Source: Patagioenas fasciata
Lineage: Eukaryota > Chordata > Aves > Columbiformes > Columbidae
Assembly: GCF_037038585.1 (NCBI RefSeq)
Contig: NC_092559.1
Span: forward strand, 6,417,488 to 6,481,487
Direction of reading: 5' to 3'
Length of the DNA: 64,000 nucleotides
This document shows positions 46,013 to 56,660 of the stretch, in pieces. Position 1 is the stretch's first letter, and every line of letters starts with the position of its first letter. The notes below the pieces were generated by a model. The model saw nothing but the letters and a program-made list of their open reading frames with translations, was not told the origin of the DNA and ran no database searches. Both the position numbers and the translations under genes were made by a program.

Positions 46013-47491
46013 TGGTGTTACGTGGTTTGCTGAATGTGTGTCAGTTTGTGTTACTGATAAGAGAAATGAGGTTCAATAGGAAGTTTGCGTCTCTTTTTAG
46101 TCCTGAGATTTGCAGTGCGCCTTCGGAAGCTTTAGCAAAAAGCACTCCTAGCCGCTCGAGAAAAGGCAAAACAGCCAAAGCTGCTGCTGCAGCCACTGTC
46201 CCCCCAACCGCGGCTTCACAGGCTGAAGCTACAGCTCCTCCGCATTGCTCCTCTGCCAAGGTCGCTGCAGATAACGTTACTTCTCCAGCCTCAAAGGCTG
46301 ACAAGGCAGCCCCCCCGTCTTCACACACTGGGCACTGTTGCTGCTGTAACCACAGCAATCACTGTGACAGTCATTCAGACTCTGAAAATGAATCAGATGA
46401 TGGTGAACCCATATCAGCATCAGTTGCTGGTTGTAAGAAAGTCACTAGAAAGACTACCCGTGCAGCAGGTGATGGCACAGGGCCAACATCAACCCAAGGG
46501 GCATCATCATCAGGACAGGGTGGAGATGAAGTGACCACCACTCGGTCCTTTTCTCCAGGTGAGCTGAGAGATCTGCGAAAAGACTTCAGTCGTCATGAAG
46601 GCGAGAATATTTTAACCTGGCTGCTGCGATGCTGGGACAATGGGGCAGAAACAATTGAATTAGAAGGTGGTGAAGCCAGGCAGCTGGGATCTCTGTCAAA
46701 AGATTCCGCCATTGATAGGGCAATTTCAAGAGAGTCTAATGCCGCTACTCTCTGGACCCGACTCCTGGCAGCTATGAAAGTCAGATTTCCCTACAAGGAA
46801 GATTGTATATCCAAGTTAGGGAAATGGAATACTATGGAGAGAGGTATCCAATTCCTGAGAGAATTAGCTGTGCGAGAGATCATCTATCTAGGACCAAACA
46901 GCCAAGAGGGGACAGACCCAGATAGAATCAATTGTACAAAATCTATGTGGTGCAGATTTGTACAAAGTGCACCACCTGCATATGCTAAGTCATTGGCAGG
47001 AATGGTCTGGTCAGCTAGAGGTGCACAAGAAATTAATGAAGTGATTGAGCAGCTCCGGTACTTTGAGGACAGCCTTGGTGGTTCTCTACGGGCTTGTGTC
47101 TCCGCTGTGGAGAAACTGTGTGAAAAATCTGATGACCGGTTTGAAAAGCTGTTGCAAGAAATCCAAGAGCTCAGAGCAGACTCGTACCGTTCACGACCTG
47201 CACAGAACCTATGTTTCAGCTGTTAGGAGAAGGCGTTTCCAATCTCGAGAGAGAGGGCAGAGACAGCCCACAAAAAGAGGTTCACTGTGGTTCTTCCTAC
47301 ATGAGCAGGGAGAAAACATGAATAAGTGGCATGGAAGGCCTACCTCAGAACTTCAGGAACGAGTACGTGAGATAAAAGGAAAAACTCCTAGGAAGGTGGC
47401 TGCTCCAGTTTACAAAAGGAGCAGAAGAGATTCTGATGCTCTTGAAGGAACCTCTAATTTACACCCAGAGACTGTGCAAAACAGGAATTAG
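46012..47491 (+). pseudogene. gag: ERV-1 gag
   Basis: This is the structural polyprotein of an avian ERV, class III-like by resemblance. From the ATG at 46,012 the frame is open for 404 codons to a stop at 47,224-47,226. Residues 1-30 are partly hydrophobic. Residues 40-105 are an Ala/Pro-rich low-complexity stretch, and 107-131 are Cys/His-rich and then acidic. Residues 180-350 are the conserved capsid-like core (LRDLRKDFSRHEGENILTWL onward). Residues 350-390 form a likely coiled coil. The downstream part (a basic RRRRF stretch, then SLWFFLHEQGENMNKWHG) continues in the +1 frame to the TAG at 47,489-47,491, so there is a frame change at about 47,180-47,226. I see no CCHC zinc knuckle. Confidence 0.8.
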
Positions 47492-49055
47492 AGGTGCCCT
47501 GCCTCCAACCAGGTGGAGGAAAGGGATAACAGAGTTTATTGGACTGTACAAATACTATGGCCTGGTACAACACAACCCCAGGAGTACAAAGCTTTAGTGG
47601 ACACTGGTGCTCAGTGCACAATAATTCCTTCTAACTATAAAGGAACACAATCCATCAATATTGTTGGAGTGACTGGGGGATCCCAGGAACTGACTGTTGT
47701 AGAGGCTGAAATGAGCATAACTGGAAAAAACTGGCAAAAGCATCCCATTGTTACTGGTCCAGATGCTCCGTGCATCCTTGGTATAGACTACCTCAGGAGA
47801 GGGTATTTTAAGGACCCAAAAGGGTATAGGTGGGCATTTGGTATAGCAGCTGTGGACACTGAGAAAATTGAACAGCTGTCTGATTTGCCTGGTCTTTCAG
47901 ATGACCCTTCTGTTGTAGGACTGCTGATGGTTGACGATCAGCAGGTGCCAATTGCTACCACGACGGTGCATCGCCGGCAATATCGCACCAATCGAGACTC
48001 TTGGATTCCTATCCAGAAGCTGATTCATCAATTGGAAAGCCAGGGTGTGATCAGTAAGACTCGCTCACCTTTTAACAGCCCAATCTGGCCAGTGCGTAAG
48101 TCTAATGACGAGTGGAGACTAACTGTAGACTATCGTGGCCTGAATGAAGTTACACCACCACTGAGTGCTGCTGTGCCTGACATGCTAGAACTGCAATTTG
48201 AACTGGAGTCAAAGGCAGTGAAGTGCGATGCTACAATTGACATTGCTCATGCATTTTTTCTCTATTCCTGCAGCAGCAGAGTGCAGGCCGCAGTTTGCTT
48301 TCACCTGGAGGGGCATCCAGTATACATGGAATCGCTTGCCCCAGGGGTGGAAACACAGCCCTACCATCTGCCATGGACTGATCCAGACCACGCTGGAGCA
48401 AGGTGAAGCTCCAGAACACTTGCAATATATTGATGACATCATTGTATGGGGCGACCCAGCGAAAGAAGTCTCCGAGAAAGGTGAGAGAATAATTCATATT
48501 CTTTTAGATGCTGGTTTTGCCATAAAACAAAGCAAGGTCAAGGGACCTGCACGAGAGATCCAGTTTTTAGGAATAAAATGGCAAGATGGCCGTCGTCAGA
48601 TCCCAATGGATGTGATCAACAAAATTGCAGCAATGTCTCCACCTGCTAATAAAAAGGAGACACAGACTTTCTTGGGCATTGTAGGTTTTTGGAGAATGCA
48701 TATTCCTGACTACAGCCACATTGTGAGCCTCTCTATCGAGTGACTCGTAAAAAGAACCAATTTGAGTGGGGCCCTGAACAACGACAAACCTTTGAACAAA
48801 TGAAGCGTGAGATAACTCATGCGGTGGCCCTTGGACCAGTCCGAACTGGACTAGATGTTAAAAATGTGCTCTACACCGCAGCCGGAGATAATGGACTTAC
48901 CTGGAGCCTCTGGCAGAAAGCACCAGGAGAAACCCGAGGTCGACCCTTAGGTTTTTGGAGTCGAGGATACAAAGGATCTGAGGCCAACTATACTCCAACT
49001 GAAAAGGAAATACTAGCAGCATATGAAGGAGTTCCAGCTGCTTCAGAAGTGATCT
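47492..49055 (+). pseudogene. pol: ERV-1 pro-pol, broken and 3'-truncated
   Basis: This fragment encodes protease, reverse transcriptase and the start of RNase H. It is in the same frame as the gag C-terminal part, separated only by TAG at 47,489-47,491, as in read-through retroviruses. Protease has LVDTGAQCTIIP (aspartate codon at 47,600) and then ILGIDYL. RT fingers have WRLTVDYRGLN (about 48,114-48,146). The catalytic YIDD is at 48,426-48,437, in another frame after a break at a T-run (48,254-48,259). A second frame change lies at 48,722-48,742. The last part reads FEWGPEQRQTFEQ and then YTPTEKEILAAYEG, the connection and RNase H start. Homology stops at 49,055. Integrase, env and the 3' LTR are absent. 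It cannot make an active enzyme as it stands. Confidence 0.88.
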
Positions 49056-50040
49056 GCACCGAAAACGCTCCGCAACGACAGCGACGCCAAAACCAGAGAT
49101 GGCATCAATCAAAACGCCCTGCAGGGAGGCAGTGATGAGGCAAGGAGCCTCTTCTGCAACCCCAGGAAAAAGGAGCCCAACGTCACGGCTCCTTATGAGA
49201 CGGCGGCACTGGCGCGCACACACCCACAGAGGAGACGGCGGCACTGGCGCGCACACACCCACAGAGGAGACGGCGGCACTGGCGCGCACACACCCACAGA
49301 GGAGACGGCGGCACTGGCGCGCACACACCCACAGAGGAGACGGCGGCACTGGCGCGCACACACCCACAGAGGAGACGGCGGCACTGGCGCGCACACACCC
49401 ACAGAGGAGACGGCGGCACAACCTAAGAACTTCTTCCCAGCATCTTGAAGTGTCAGTCCCTAGGACTGGAGGGGTAGAGAGCAGAGATGCTGATGCAGCC
49501 CAGAATGACACCATAAATCACAACTAACCAGGAACATCCAAAATGCAAGAACCGTCCACGCTTTTGGCTGATGATACAATAATCCAGCACCCGATTTGCA
49601 TTACACCAATTGACACCGTCATTCCGGATCCCGGGATGGCACCTGAGAGGCCCCTTGGGCCCCCGGAGTACAGCGAGACCCCGGGATCATCTGACAGACG
49701 CAAGGCAGGCTTCCCGAGCTACACGACAACGCAGACGCAGGCTGGAGCTGCCCTGCCCGGCACATGCTGGCATCGCACCGTAAAGTTCCCTGGGCTCTTT
49801 ACCCACCCAAAGGGGACTTTTCCTGGACAGCCCTTTCCCTTATCAGAACTTTACCCCCATCCCTGCGATTCCCAGCCCCTTCCCAGCCCCCGTGCCTCCA
49901 CTTATCTTTCAGAGGGCCGAGGGACCAAATCCACCTTCGACAGAGAAAACGCCACGTGCGCTAACGGAGATGTTCCTGCATTGCCGGGCTCCTCTTCAAC
50001 ATCTACGGTAACACAGGAAAACATACGCTCACTAAGCCGT
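49056..50040. repeat. GC-rich module M, copy 1
   Basis: This is CpG-rich sequence that aligns throughout with 51,192-52,010, beginning with GCACC then AAAACGCTC.GCAACGACAG. It joins the cut ERV-1 directly. It contains the 35-bp tandem repeat. The long open frames here (for instance minus strand 48,897-49,514) come from the repeat and have no domains. I do not recognise the origin; it may be a segment of another gene-poor, GC-rich locus or a repeat family. Confidence 0.65.
49201..49419 (+). repeat. 35-bp minisatellite, six identical copies
   Basis: Units begin CGGCGGCACTGGCGCGCACA and start at 49,201, 49,236, 49,271, 49,306, 49,341 and 49,376, with a partial seventh at 49,411. All six are identical. 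Module copy 2 has one diverged unit at about 51,340-51,375. Since 3 x 35 = 105, all frames stay open. Confidence 0.95.
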
Positions 50041-51192
50041 GCCAGCATACAGTACAGCGGGGTAAACGCCGACTCCTCCCGCGACACCCACCTCCTAAGT
50101 TCCTCGGCGTTCCGTTCGGCGCGTCGTGTCACGGGTGCGGTCACAAACCCTCATCGCTCGTAACACCTAAGACAGCAAGAAACAAAAGAACTGTAGGGCT
50201 TGGAGCGAGTCCCCAGCCCCACGCTCCTCCTCGCCCATACCCCGGCTCACCAGAAACGTTCCTCCAAGTCCAAAGGGCCCAAAAGGAGCCTGCAAAACAA
50301 GAAGGAAACGCTGAACCGAGTCACCGAGCGACACCGGGCTCCTCAACACCCACCACCGCCTCACCTTCTCGGCTGCTGACCGGCGTGCGGCTTCGCCCCT
50401 CCGAGCTGGTCCACGGCACCTGCGAAAACAAAGGCACCTGCTCGTACGCTGCTCAAAAACAGCCCGCCCGTAGACGGGCCCGTCTCCCGCTCCTTTACCT
50501 TGGCCGCTCTCCCACCTGCCTGCCCACCCTTGCTTTTGACTGCAACGCCCTTGACCACAAAGGTTCAGCTGCCGCCTGTAAAACACAACCCAATGACGCT
50601 CACACCTCCACTGGCAACACGGGACCTGAAACGTGCTGCTGCTTCGGCCCGACGCTCATTGTTCACCTTGCCCGAGGAGTTGCGGTGATAATACCCAGGT
50701 TTCCTCTTAGCTTCTATGAAAGAGACAAATGACCAAACTTACATAGAGCCACACGGCACATCTTCCCGCTGGCATCACACACCGACCCACCTGCTTATGG
50801 CGCGCTGCTCGCCTCTTCTGTTGCTCTTTCATACCAAGTCATCCCTCTACCTCTGAAAATAAGGTATTCAACAAGTCACCCAGACGCTCATCAACAGCTT
50901 GACCATTCCACAGGTTTGCTTTCTATTCAGGAATCCCACCCGACACTCTAATTGAGTCCCTAAAACACTGGGGAACGGACTGCCAGCTCCCCTGCCCACA
51001 TCTACTACATCCCAGATGATCGCACAACCTTTGCCTACACAATTGAATCTGTCAACAGATTAACCCTGGACTCCTAGAGTTCGCTCCACCCGCCCCTGAC
51101 TCCACACCGCCGGGCAAAGCAGCTCCGAGCCGAACGTGCATGTGCGCAGACAAACGCGCCACAGAACGCTATGGACGACACAACCGCAACAG
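50040..51192. other. GC-rich unique spacer, no gene seen
   Basis: The sequence is CpG-rich to about 50,700 and then more balanced. Open frames on both strands near 50,167-50,732 have no recognisable domain. It could be a CpG island remnant. There is nothing to support a gene call. Confidence 0.5.
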
Positions 51193-52010
51193 CACCAAAA
51201 ACGCTCTGCAACGACAGTGACCCAAAACCAGAGACGGCATCAATCCAAATGCCCTGCAGGGAGGCAGTGATGAGGCAAGGAGCCTCTTCCGCAGCCCCAG
51301 GAAAAAGAAAAAGGAGCCGAACATCACACCCTTACGAGACAGCGGCACTGCCCCACACACACGCAGAGGAGACGGCGGCACGACCTAAGAACTTCTTCCC
51401 AGCATCTTGAAGTGCCAGTCCCTTAGACTGGAGGAGTAGAGAGCAGAGCTGCTGATGCAGCCCAGATTGACACCGTAAGTCACAGCTGACCAGAAATGTC
51501 CAAAATGCAAGCACCGTCCATGCTTTTGGCTGATGATACAAGAATCCAGCACCCGATTGGCTCTACGCCAATTAACACCGGCGTTCCGGATCCCAGGATA
51601 GCACCTGAGAGGCCCGTTGGGCCCCCGGAGCACAGCGAGACCCCGTGATCGTCTGACTGGCACGAGGCGGGCTTCCCGAACTACACGACAACAGGCGCCG
51701 GCTGGAGCTGCCCTGCCCGGCAGATGCTGGCATCGCACCGGAACGTTCCCTGACCCCTTATCTGCCCGAAGGGGACCGCTCCTAGACTGCGCTTTTCTGT
51801 CTGAGAACTTTAAACCCACCCTGCGATTCCCAGCCCCTTCCCAGCCCTCGTGCCTCCACTTATCTTTCAGAGGGTCGAGGGACTGAATCCACCTTCGACA
51901 GAGGAAAATGCCACCTGTGCTAACGGGGATCTTCCCGCAGTTGTCGCTTTCTCCATCGCCGCCTACAATAAGGAAAGTGAGAACACGCACGCTATCAAGC
52001 GCCCAAATAA
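51192..52010. repeat. GC-rich module M, copy 2
   Basis: This is a diverged direct copy of 49,056-50,040 in the same orientation (offset about 2.1 kb). It is shorter, mainly because it has one 35-bp unit instead of six. Sequence to its left (51,120-51,190) is not shared with copy 1, where ERV-1 adjoins instead. Confidence 0.7.
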
Positions 52011-52029
52011 TATTTATCCATAGTAGCCT

Positions 52030-52974
52030 ACGGTTCGTTGCTCACCTTGGCTGAGTTCTGGGAGGTACATTTGAATGATCCACCGGGGGCCGCTGCACGC
52101 TGCAAAGGTTCTGGAGACAAGACGCTCTTCCAGGAGAAGAGATTACATTAACAACTATTAATACAGCAATACAAACCAAAAAACAACACTCCCTCTCCAT
52201 TGTAGTCAGGAATCTTGGGAAAATGCAAAGCACCTGGAAATGAATCAACAAATGAAACATAACGACAAACAACTTTTCTACTACAGCTGTTGTTAAACCT
52301 TCGCTGTTCCTGAAGCTCTTACATCAAACAGGCACCTCTGCTTGTCCAAAGACATCTGCCTATTTGGATTAAAAATCTCAAAAGTTGCCGACTGGCTGAA
52401 GAAGCAGCAGAGAACCACCACCCAAGCTGCCCTGGAGCAGAATGAGCTCCCTGCCCAGGGACCGGGGCTCAAATACCCAGGGCTCCGCCCACCCCTTCCC
52501 ACAAACCCCTGGGAAAGGGGCAGGGTCATTCACCCCAGAACCCCTCACCACCCTTACCAAATTACCTGGAATCTCCCTGAAAATGACAGCACCTGCACTT
52601 TATTGCTGCTATTGCAGCTACAATGAGATTGAGTATGGATTTCAACTTCGTTTTTCTAGGGAGCAGATGGAAAGTGAAATACAACTGCCAGCACTCCCTC
52701 TTCATTGTAGTCAGGAATTTTGGGAAAATGTAAAGCACCTGGAACCGAATCAATGAATGAAACATAATGACAAACAACCTTTCTACTACAGCTGCTACTG
52801 AACCTTTGCTGCTCCTGAAGCTCGTACCTCAAACAGACACCTCCACTTCTCCAAAGACGTCTGCCCATGTAGATTAAACAGCTCAAAAGCTGCCGAGGGG
52901 AGGGGTCGATCATCCCAGGCCCCGCCCACCACCCTTATAAAATCACCTGGACCCTAACTAGAAATGACAGCACC
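52030..52974. repeat. Direct repeat pair, about 210 bp plus tails
   Basis: The stretch 52,185-52,400 matches 52,690-52,900 (offset about 507 bp, e.g. 'TTGTAGTCAGGAAT.TTGGGA'). Both are followed by a CCGCCCACC-containing stretch and an ATGACAGCACCTG. In the second copy the follower has CCCCGCCC (52,920-52,927) and TATAAAA (52,936-52,942), a promoter-like pair; the first lacks the TATA. They may be remains of two LTRs or a short tandem duplication. No coding sequence is seen. Confidence 0.6.
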
Positions 52975-53288
52975 TGTGGGAGATTTAAGGGATTTTCTTA
53001 AGGTTGTTGTGCAGATGGGTTTCTGTTAGATAGAGATTTATTTCTGAACTAGACAAAGCGACTCCAAGGCTGGCGCGAAGGCTGAAAAACAACATCTGTT
53101 ATGAGAGTGAGGTAATTCTATAATAACAAGACCCGAACGTGGACGATATCCGATCAGCCGACGCGTGTTTGGAACGTGGACGCTTATCGGGAAATAACTG
53201 CGTATATAAGGAGGCTTGTCTCTGTAATAAATGGCTTTGCTTGAATTCGTGTTAAGTAGCGTGGAGTCTGTAAGTTTGCGCCCTCGCA
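52975..53288 (+). repeat. ERV-2 5' LTR, alpharetrovirus type
   Basis: The LTR is about 314 bp, starting TGTGGGAG and ending CCCTCGCA. TATATAAG lies at 53,203-53,210 and AATAAA at 53,226-53,231, in the normal order and spacing for a compact alpharetrovirus-like LTR. The left edge is confirmed by the direct repeat: copy 1 (near 52,590) goes on differently right after CAGCACCTG. It is not related to the ERV-1 LTR. Confidence 0.75.
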
Positions 53289-53290
53289 AG

Positions 53291-53308
53291 CGGTGACCCC
53301 GACGTGAT
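53291..53308 (+). promoter_or_regulatory. ERV-2 primer binding site, tRNA-Trp type
   Basis: CGGTGACCCCGACGTGAT differs at one base from the complement of the tRNA-Trp 3' end used by avian alpharetroviruses. It lies two bases after the LTR end. A strong splice donor-like AGGTGAGC lies in the leader at about 53,486-53,493. Confidence 0.85.
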
Positions 53309-53511
53309 CCCTAAGGAAAATTTACGGAAAGCGCGCGACCGCTGCAGGGAGCGAGCCCCAGCTGGAACGGCTCGGCTGGACCGGGACCGGGACGCAGGCT
53401 GCGGGCTGCGTGACTCCCGATTGATGGCTACGGAGTGACAGAGGAGTGATAAAGGATCCAATATCGTCGCAAAGGACGCCCAAAGAGGTGAGCAGCTGGG
53501 GGAGAGAGGAG

Positions 53512-53856
53512 ATGGAGCAGAATATTTTTAAAGAAGAAAAAGAAATACTGTGGCTCCTCTCGCATATTCTCTCTAAGAGAGTGGTGAAGTATGAGGAGAG
53601 TAAACTCAAAAGATTGGTAATTTGGTGCAGAGGCAGTGGGTTTCCTGCTGACCTGTTAGGAGTTTTTCAAATAGAGACCTGGGAAAAAGTGGGAACTGTG
53701 TTGTGGAAGGCGATTAGTCGCAGTGAAAAATATATTCTCGGCCTTGTAACCACCTGTAAAATGGTAATTACTACAGTGAAGCAATTAAAACCTGGAAAGA
53801 CTGTTATGAGCATTAGTGACTCAAAACTTAAACTTGAACTTTGGGATGATACGTAA
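53512..53856 (+). pseudogene. gag: ERV-2 gag N-terminal fragment (matrix), cut off
   Basis: The first ATG after the leader opens a frame of 114 codons beginning MEQNIFKEEKEILWLL. Its layout (charged and hydrophobic helices, a tryptophan-bearing ETWEKVGTVLWKA stretch) fits a retroviral matrix domain. Position right behind the LTR and primer site supports this more than sequence similarity does. The frame ends at a TAA (53,854-53,856) just before the telomere-type repeats. All of the remaining provirus is missing. The sequence before the cut shows no stop or frameshift, so the loss may be fairly recent. Confidence 0.65.
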
Positions 53857-53861
53857 AAACA

Positions 53862-53886
53862 TAACCCTAACCCTAAACCCTAACCC
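53862..53886 (+). repeat. Telomere-type repeat (CCCTAA units), interstitial
   Basis: There are four units of the vertebrate telomere C-strand, TAACCC, TAACCC, TAAACCC (one extra A) and TAACCC. They sit between the cut ERV-2 gag and the minisatellite. Read on the plus strand this is the orientation of a left chromosome end, so the repeat faces the minisatellite as its chromosome. Confidence 0.9.
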
Positions 53887-53935
53887 GGTGTGAAGTGGCC
53901 GGGGCGGAGGTGTGAAGCGAAGTGGCCAGGCAGGC
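53887..53935 (+). other. Junction sequence between telomere repeat and minisatellite
   Basis: This is a short G-rich stretch with a loose inner repeat (GGTGTGAAGTGGCC, then GGTGTGAAGCGAAGTGGCC). It is unlike both neighbours. The minisatellite begins with degenerate units near 53,930. Confidence 0.6.
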
Positions 53936-56244
53936 CAGGAGTATCAGGAGGGACCCGCCCAGGAGTTCAAGAGGGGACCGGGAGTTCAGGGAGGGACTGA
54001 AAGATTCAGGAGGGAACCTAGGAGTTCAGGGGGTAACCCAAGAGGTCAGTATAGGACCCAAGAGTGCCCAAAGGACCCAAGAGTTCAGGAGGGGACCCAG
54101 GAGTGCCCCAAAGGATTCAGAGTTCAGGAGGGGACCCAGGAATGCCCCAAAGGACCCAGGAGTTCAGGGTGGAACCCAGGCGTTCTGAGGGGACCCAGGA
54201 GTGCCTCAAAGTACCCAGGAGTTCGGGAGGGGACCCACCCAGGAGATCAGGAGGGGACCCAGCAGTGCCCCAAATGACCCAGGAGTTCAGGGGGGAACCC
54301 AAGAGTACTGAAGAGACCCAGGAGTGCCCCAAAGGACCGAGGAGTTAAGGGGTGAACCCAAGAGTTCTGAGGGGACCCAGGAGTTCAGGAGGGGGACCAG
54401 AAGTTCAGGAGGGGGACCAGGAGTTCCCCAAAGGACCCAGGAGTTCAGTGGGGAAGCGAGGAGTGCCCCAAAGGATCCAGAGTTCAGGAGGGGACCCAGG
54501 AGTGCCCCAAAGGACCCAGGAGTTCAGGAGGGGACCCAGGAGTGCCCCAAGAGATCCAGAGTTCAGGAGGGTACCCAGGAATGCCCCAAAGGACCCAGGA
54601 GTTCAGGGGGGAACCCAGGCGTTCTGAGGTGACCCAGGAGTGCCCCAAAGTACCCAGGAGTTCGGGAGGGGACCCACCCAGGAGTTCGGGAGGGGACCCA
54701 GCAGTACCCCAAAGGACCCAGGAGTTCAGGGTGGGACCCAAGAGTTCAGGAGGGACCCAGGAGTACCCCAAAGGACCCAGGAGTTCAGGGGTGAACCCAG
54801 GAGTTCTGGGGGACCCAAGAGTTCACCAAAGGACCCAAGAATTCAGGAGGGGACCCAGGAGTGCCCCAAGGGATCCAGAGTTCAGGGGGGAACCCAGGAG
54901 TTCAGGAGGGGACCCAGGCGTTCTGAGGGGACCCAGGAGTGCCCCAAAGTACCCAGGAGTTCGGGAGGGGACCCACCCAGGAGTTCAGGAGGGGACCCAG
55001 CGGTGCCACAAAAGACCCAGGAGTTCAGGGGGGAACACAGGAGTTCGGAGGGAACCCAGGCGTTCTGAGGGGACCCAGGAGTGCCCCAAAGGACCCAAGA
55101 GCTTAGGAGGGGACCCAGGAGTGCCCCGAAGGACCCAGAGTTCAGGAGGGGACCCACCCAGGAGTTCAGGAGGGGACCCAGCAGTGCCCCAAAGGACCCA
55201 GGAGTTCAGGGGGGAACCCAGGAGTGCCCCAAAGGATCCAGAGTTCAGGAGGGACCCATTCAGGAGTTCAGGAGGGACCCATTCAGGAGTTCAGGAGGGG
55301 GACCAGGAGTGCCCCAAAGGATCCAGAGTTCAGGAGGGGACCCAGCAGTGCCCCAAAGGACCCAGGAGTGCAGGGGGGAACACAAGAGTTCGGAGGGGAC
55401 CCAGGAGTTCAGGAGGGGACCCAGGAGTGCCCCAAAGGATCCAGAGTTCAGGAGGGGACCCGCCCAGGAGTTCAGGAGGGGACCCGCCCAGGAGTTCAGG
55501 AGGGGACCCGCCCAGGAGTTCAGGAGGGGACCCGCCCAGGAGTTCAGGAGGGGACCCGCCCAGGAGTTCAGGAGGGGACCGGGAGTTCAGGGAGGAACTG
55601 AAGAATTCACGAGGGGACCTAGGAGTTCAGGAGAGGAACCAGGAGTGCCCCAAAGGATCCAGAGTTCAGGAGGGGACCCAGGAATGCCCCAAAAAACCCA
55701 GGAGTTCAGGGGGGAACCCAGGCGTTCTGAGGGGACCCAGGAGTGCCTCAAAGTACCCAGGAGTTCGGGAGGGGACCCACCCAGGAGTTCGGGAGGGGAC
55801 CCACCCAGGAGTTCGGGAGGGGACCCACCCAGGAGTGCCCCAAAGGATCCAGAGTTCAGGAGGGGACCCGCCCAGGAGTTCAGGAGGGGACCCGCCCAGG
55901 AGTTCAGGAGGGGACCGGGAGTTCAGGGAGGAACTGAAGAATTCAGGAGGGGACCTAGGAGTTCAGGAGAGGACCCAGGAGTGCCCCAAAGGATCCAGAG
56001 TTCAGGAGGGGACCCAGGAATGCCCCAAAAAACCCAGGAGTTCAGGGGGGAACCCAGGCGTTCTGAGGGGACCCAGGAGTGCCTCAAAGTACTCAGGAGT
56101 TCGGGAGGGGACCCAGCCAGGAGTTCGGGAGGGGACCCACCCAGGAGTTCGGGAGGGGACCCAGCAGTGCCCCAAATGACCCAGGAGTTCAGGGGGGAAA
56201 CCCAAGAGTACTGAGGAGACCCAGGAGTGCCCCAAAGGACCCAG

Positions 56245-56660
56245 GAGTTCAGGGGTGAACCCAGGAGTTCTGAGGGGACCCAAGAGTTCCCCAAAGGACC
56301 CAAGAGCTCAGGAGGGGACCCAGGAATGCCCCAAAGGACCCAAGAGTTCAGGAGGGGACCCAAAAGTTCAGGAGAGGACCCAGGAGTGCCCCAAAGGACC
56401 CGGGAGATCAGGAGGGGACCCAGGACTTCAGTGGGGGACCGAAGAGTTCAGGAGGGGGACCAGGAGTGCCCCAAAGGACTCAGGAGTTCAGGAGGGGACC
56501 CAGGAGTTCAGTGGGGGACCGAAGAGTTCAGGAGGGGGACAAGGAGTGCCCCAAAGGACCCAGGAGTTCAGGAGGGGACCCAGGAGTTCAGTGGGGGACC
56601 GAAGAGTTCAGGAGGGGGACCAGGAGTGCCCCAAAGGACCCAGGAGTTCAGGAGGGGACC
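56245..56660 (+). repeat. Higher-order repeat block, copy 1
   Basis: More than 400 bp of mixed units in a fixed order match 62,121-62,540 almost base for base (offset about 5,876). The marker units are 'GAGTTCCCCAAAGGACC', 'CAAGAGCTCAGGAGGGGACC' and 'CAAAAGTTCAGGAGAGGACC'. Confidence 0.85.

Noticed and set aside
48897..49514. Minus-strand open frame of 205 codons with a cysteine-rich repeat
   Set aside because: It is the reverse of the 35-bp minisatellite plus antisense of pol, and has no independent support.
50167..50732. Possible CpG-island gene on either strand
   Set aside because: The frames overlap on both strands without domains, and high GC alone explains the lack of stops.
53862..53886. 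De novo telomere capping of the broken provirus
   Set aside because: The repeat strand is CCCTAA reading rightward. Capping the left-hand piece would give TTAGGG on this strand.
54542..56179. Plus-strand open frame of 545 codons, rich in RSSGGDP repeats, and many like it
   Set aside because: It is a direct translation of the 20/24-bp minisatellite. All three frames are open, the frame shifts from unit to unit, and there is no start context, domain or non-repeat sequence.
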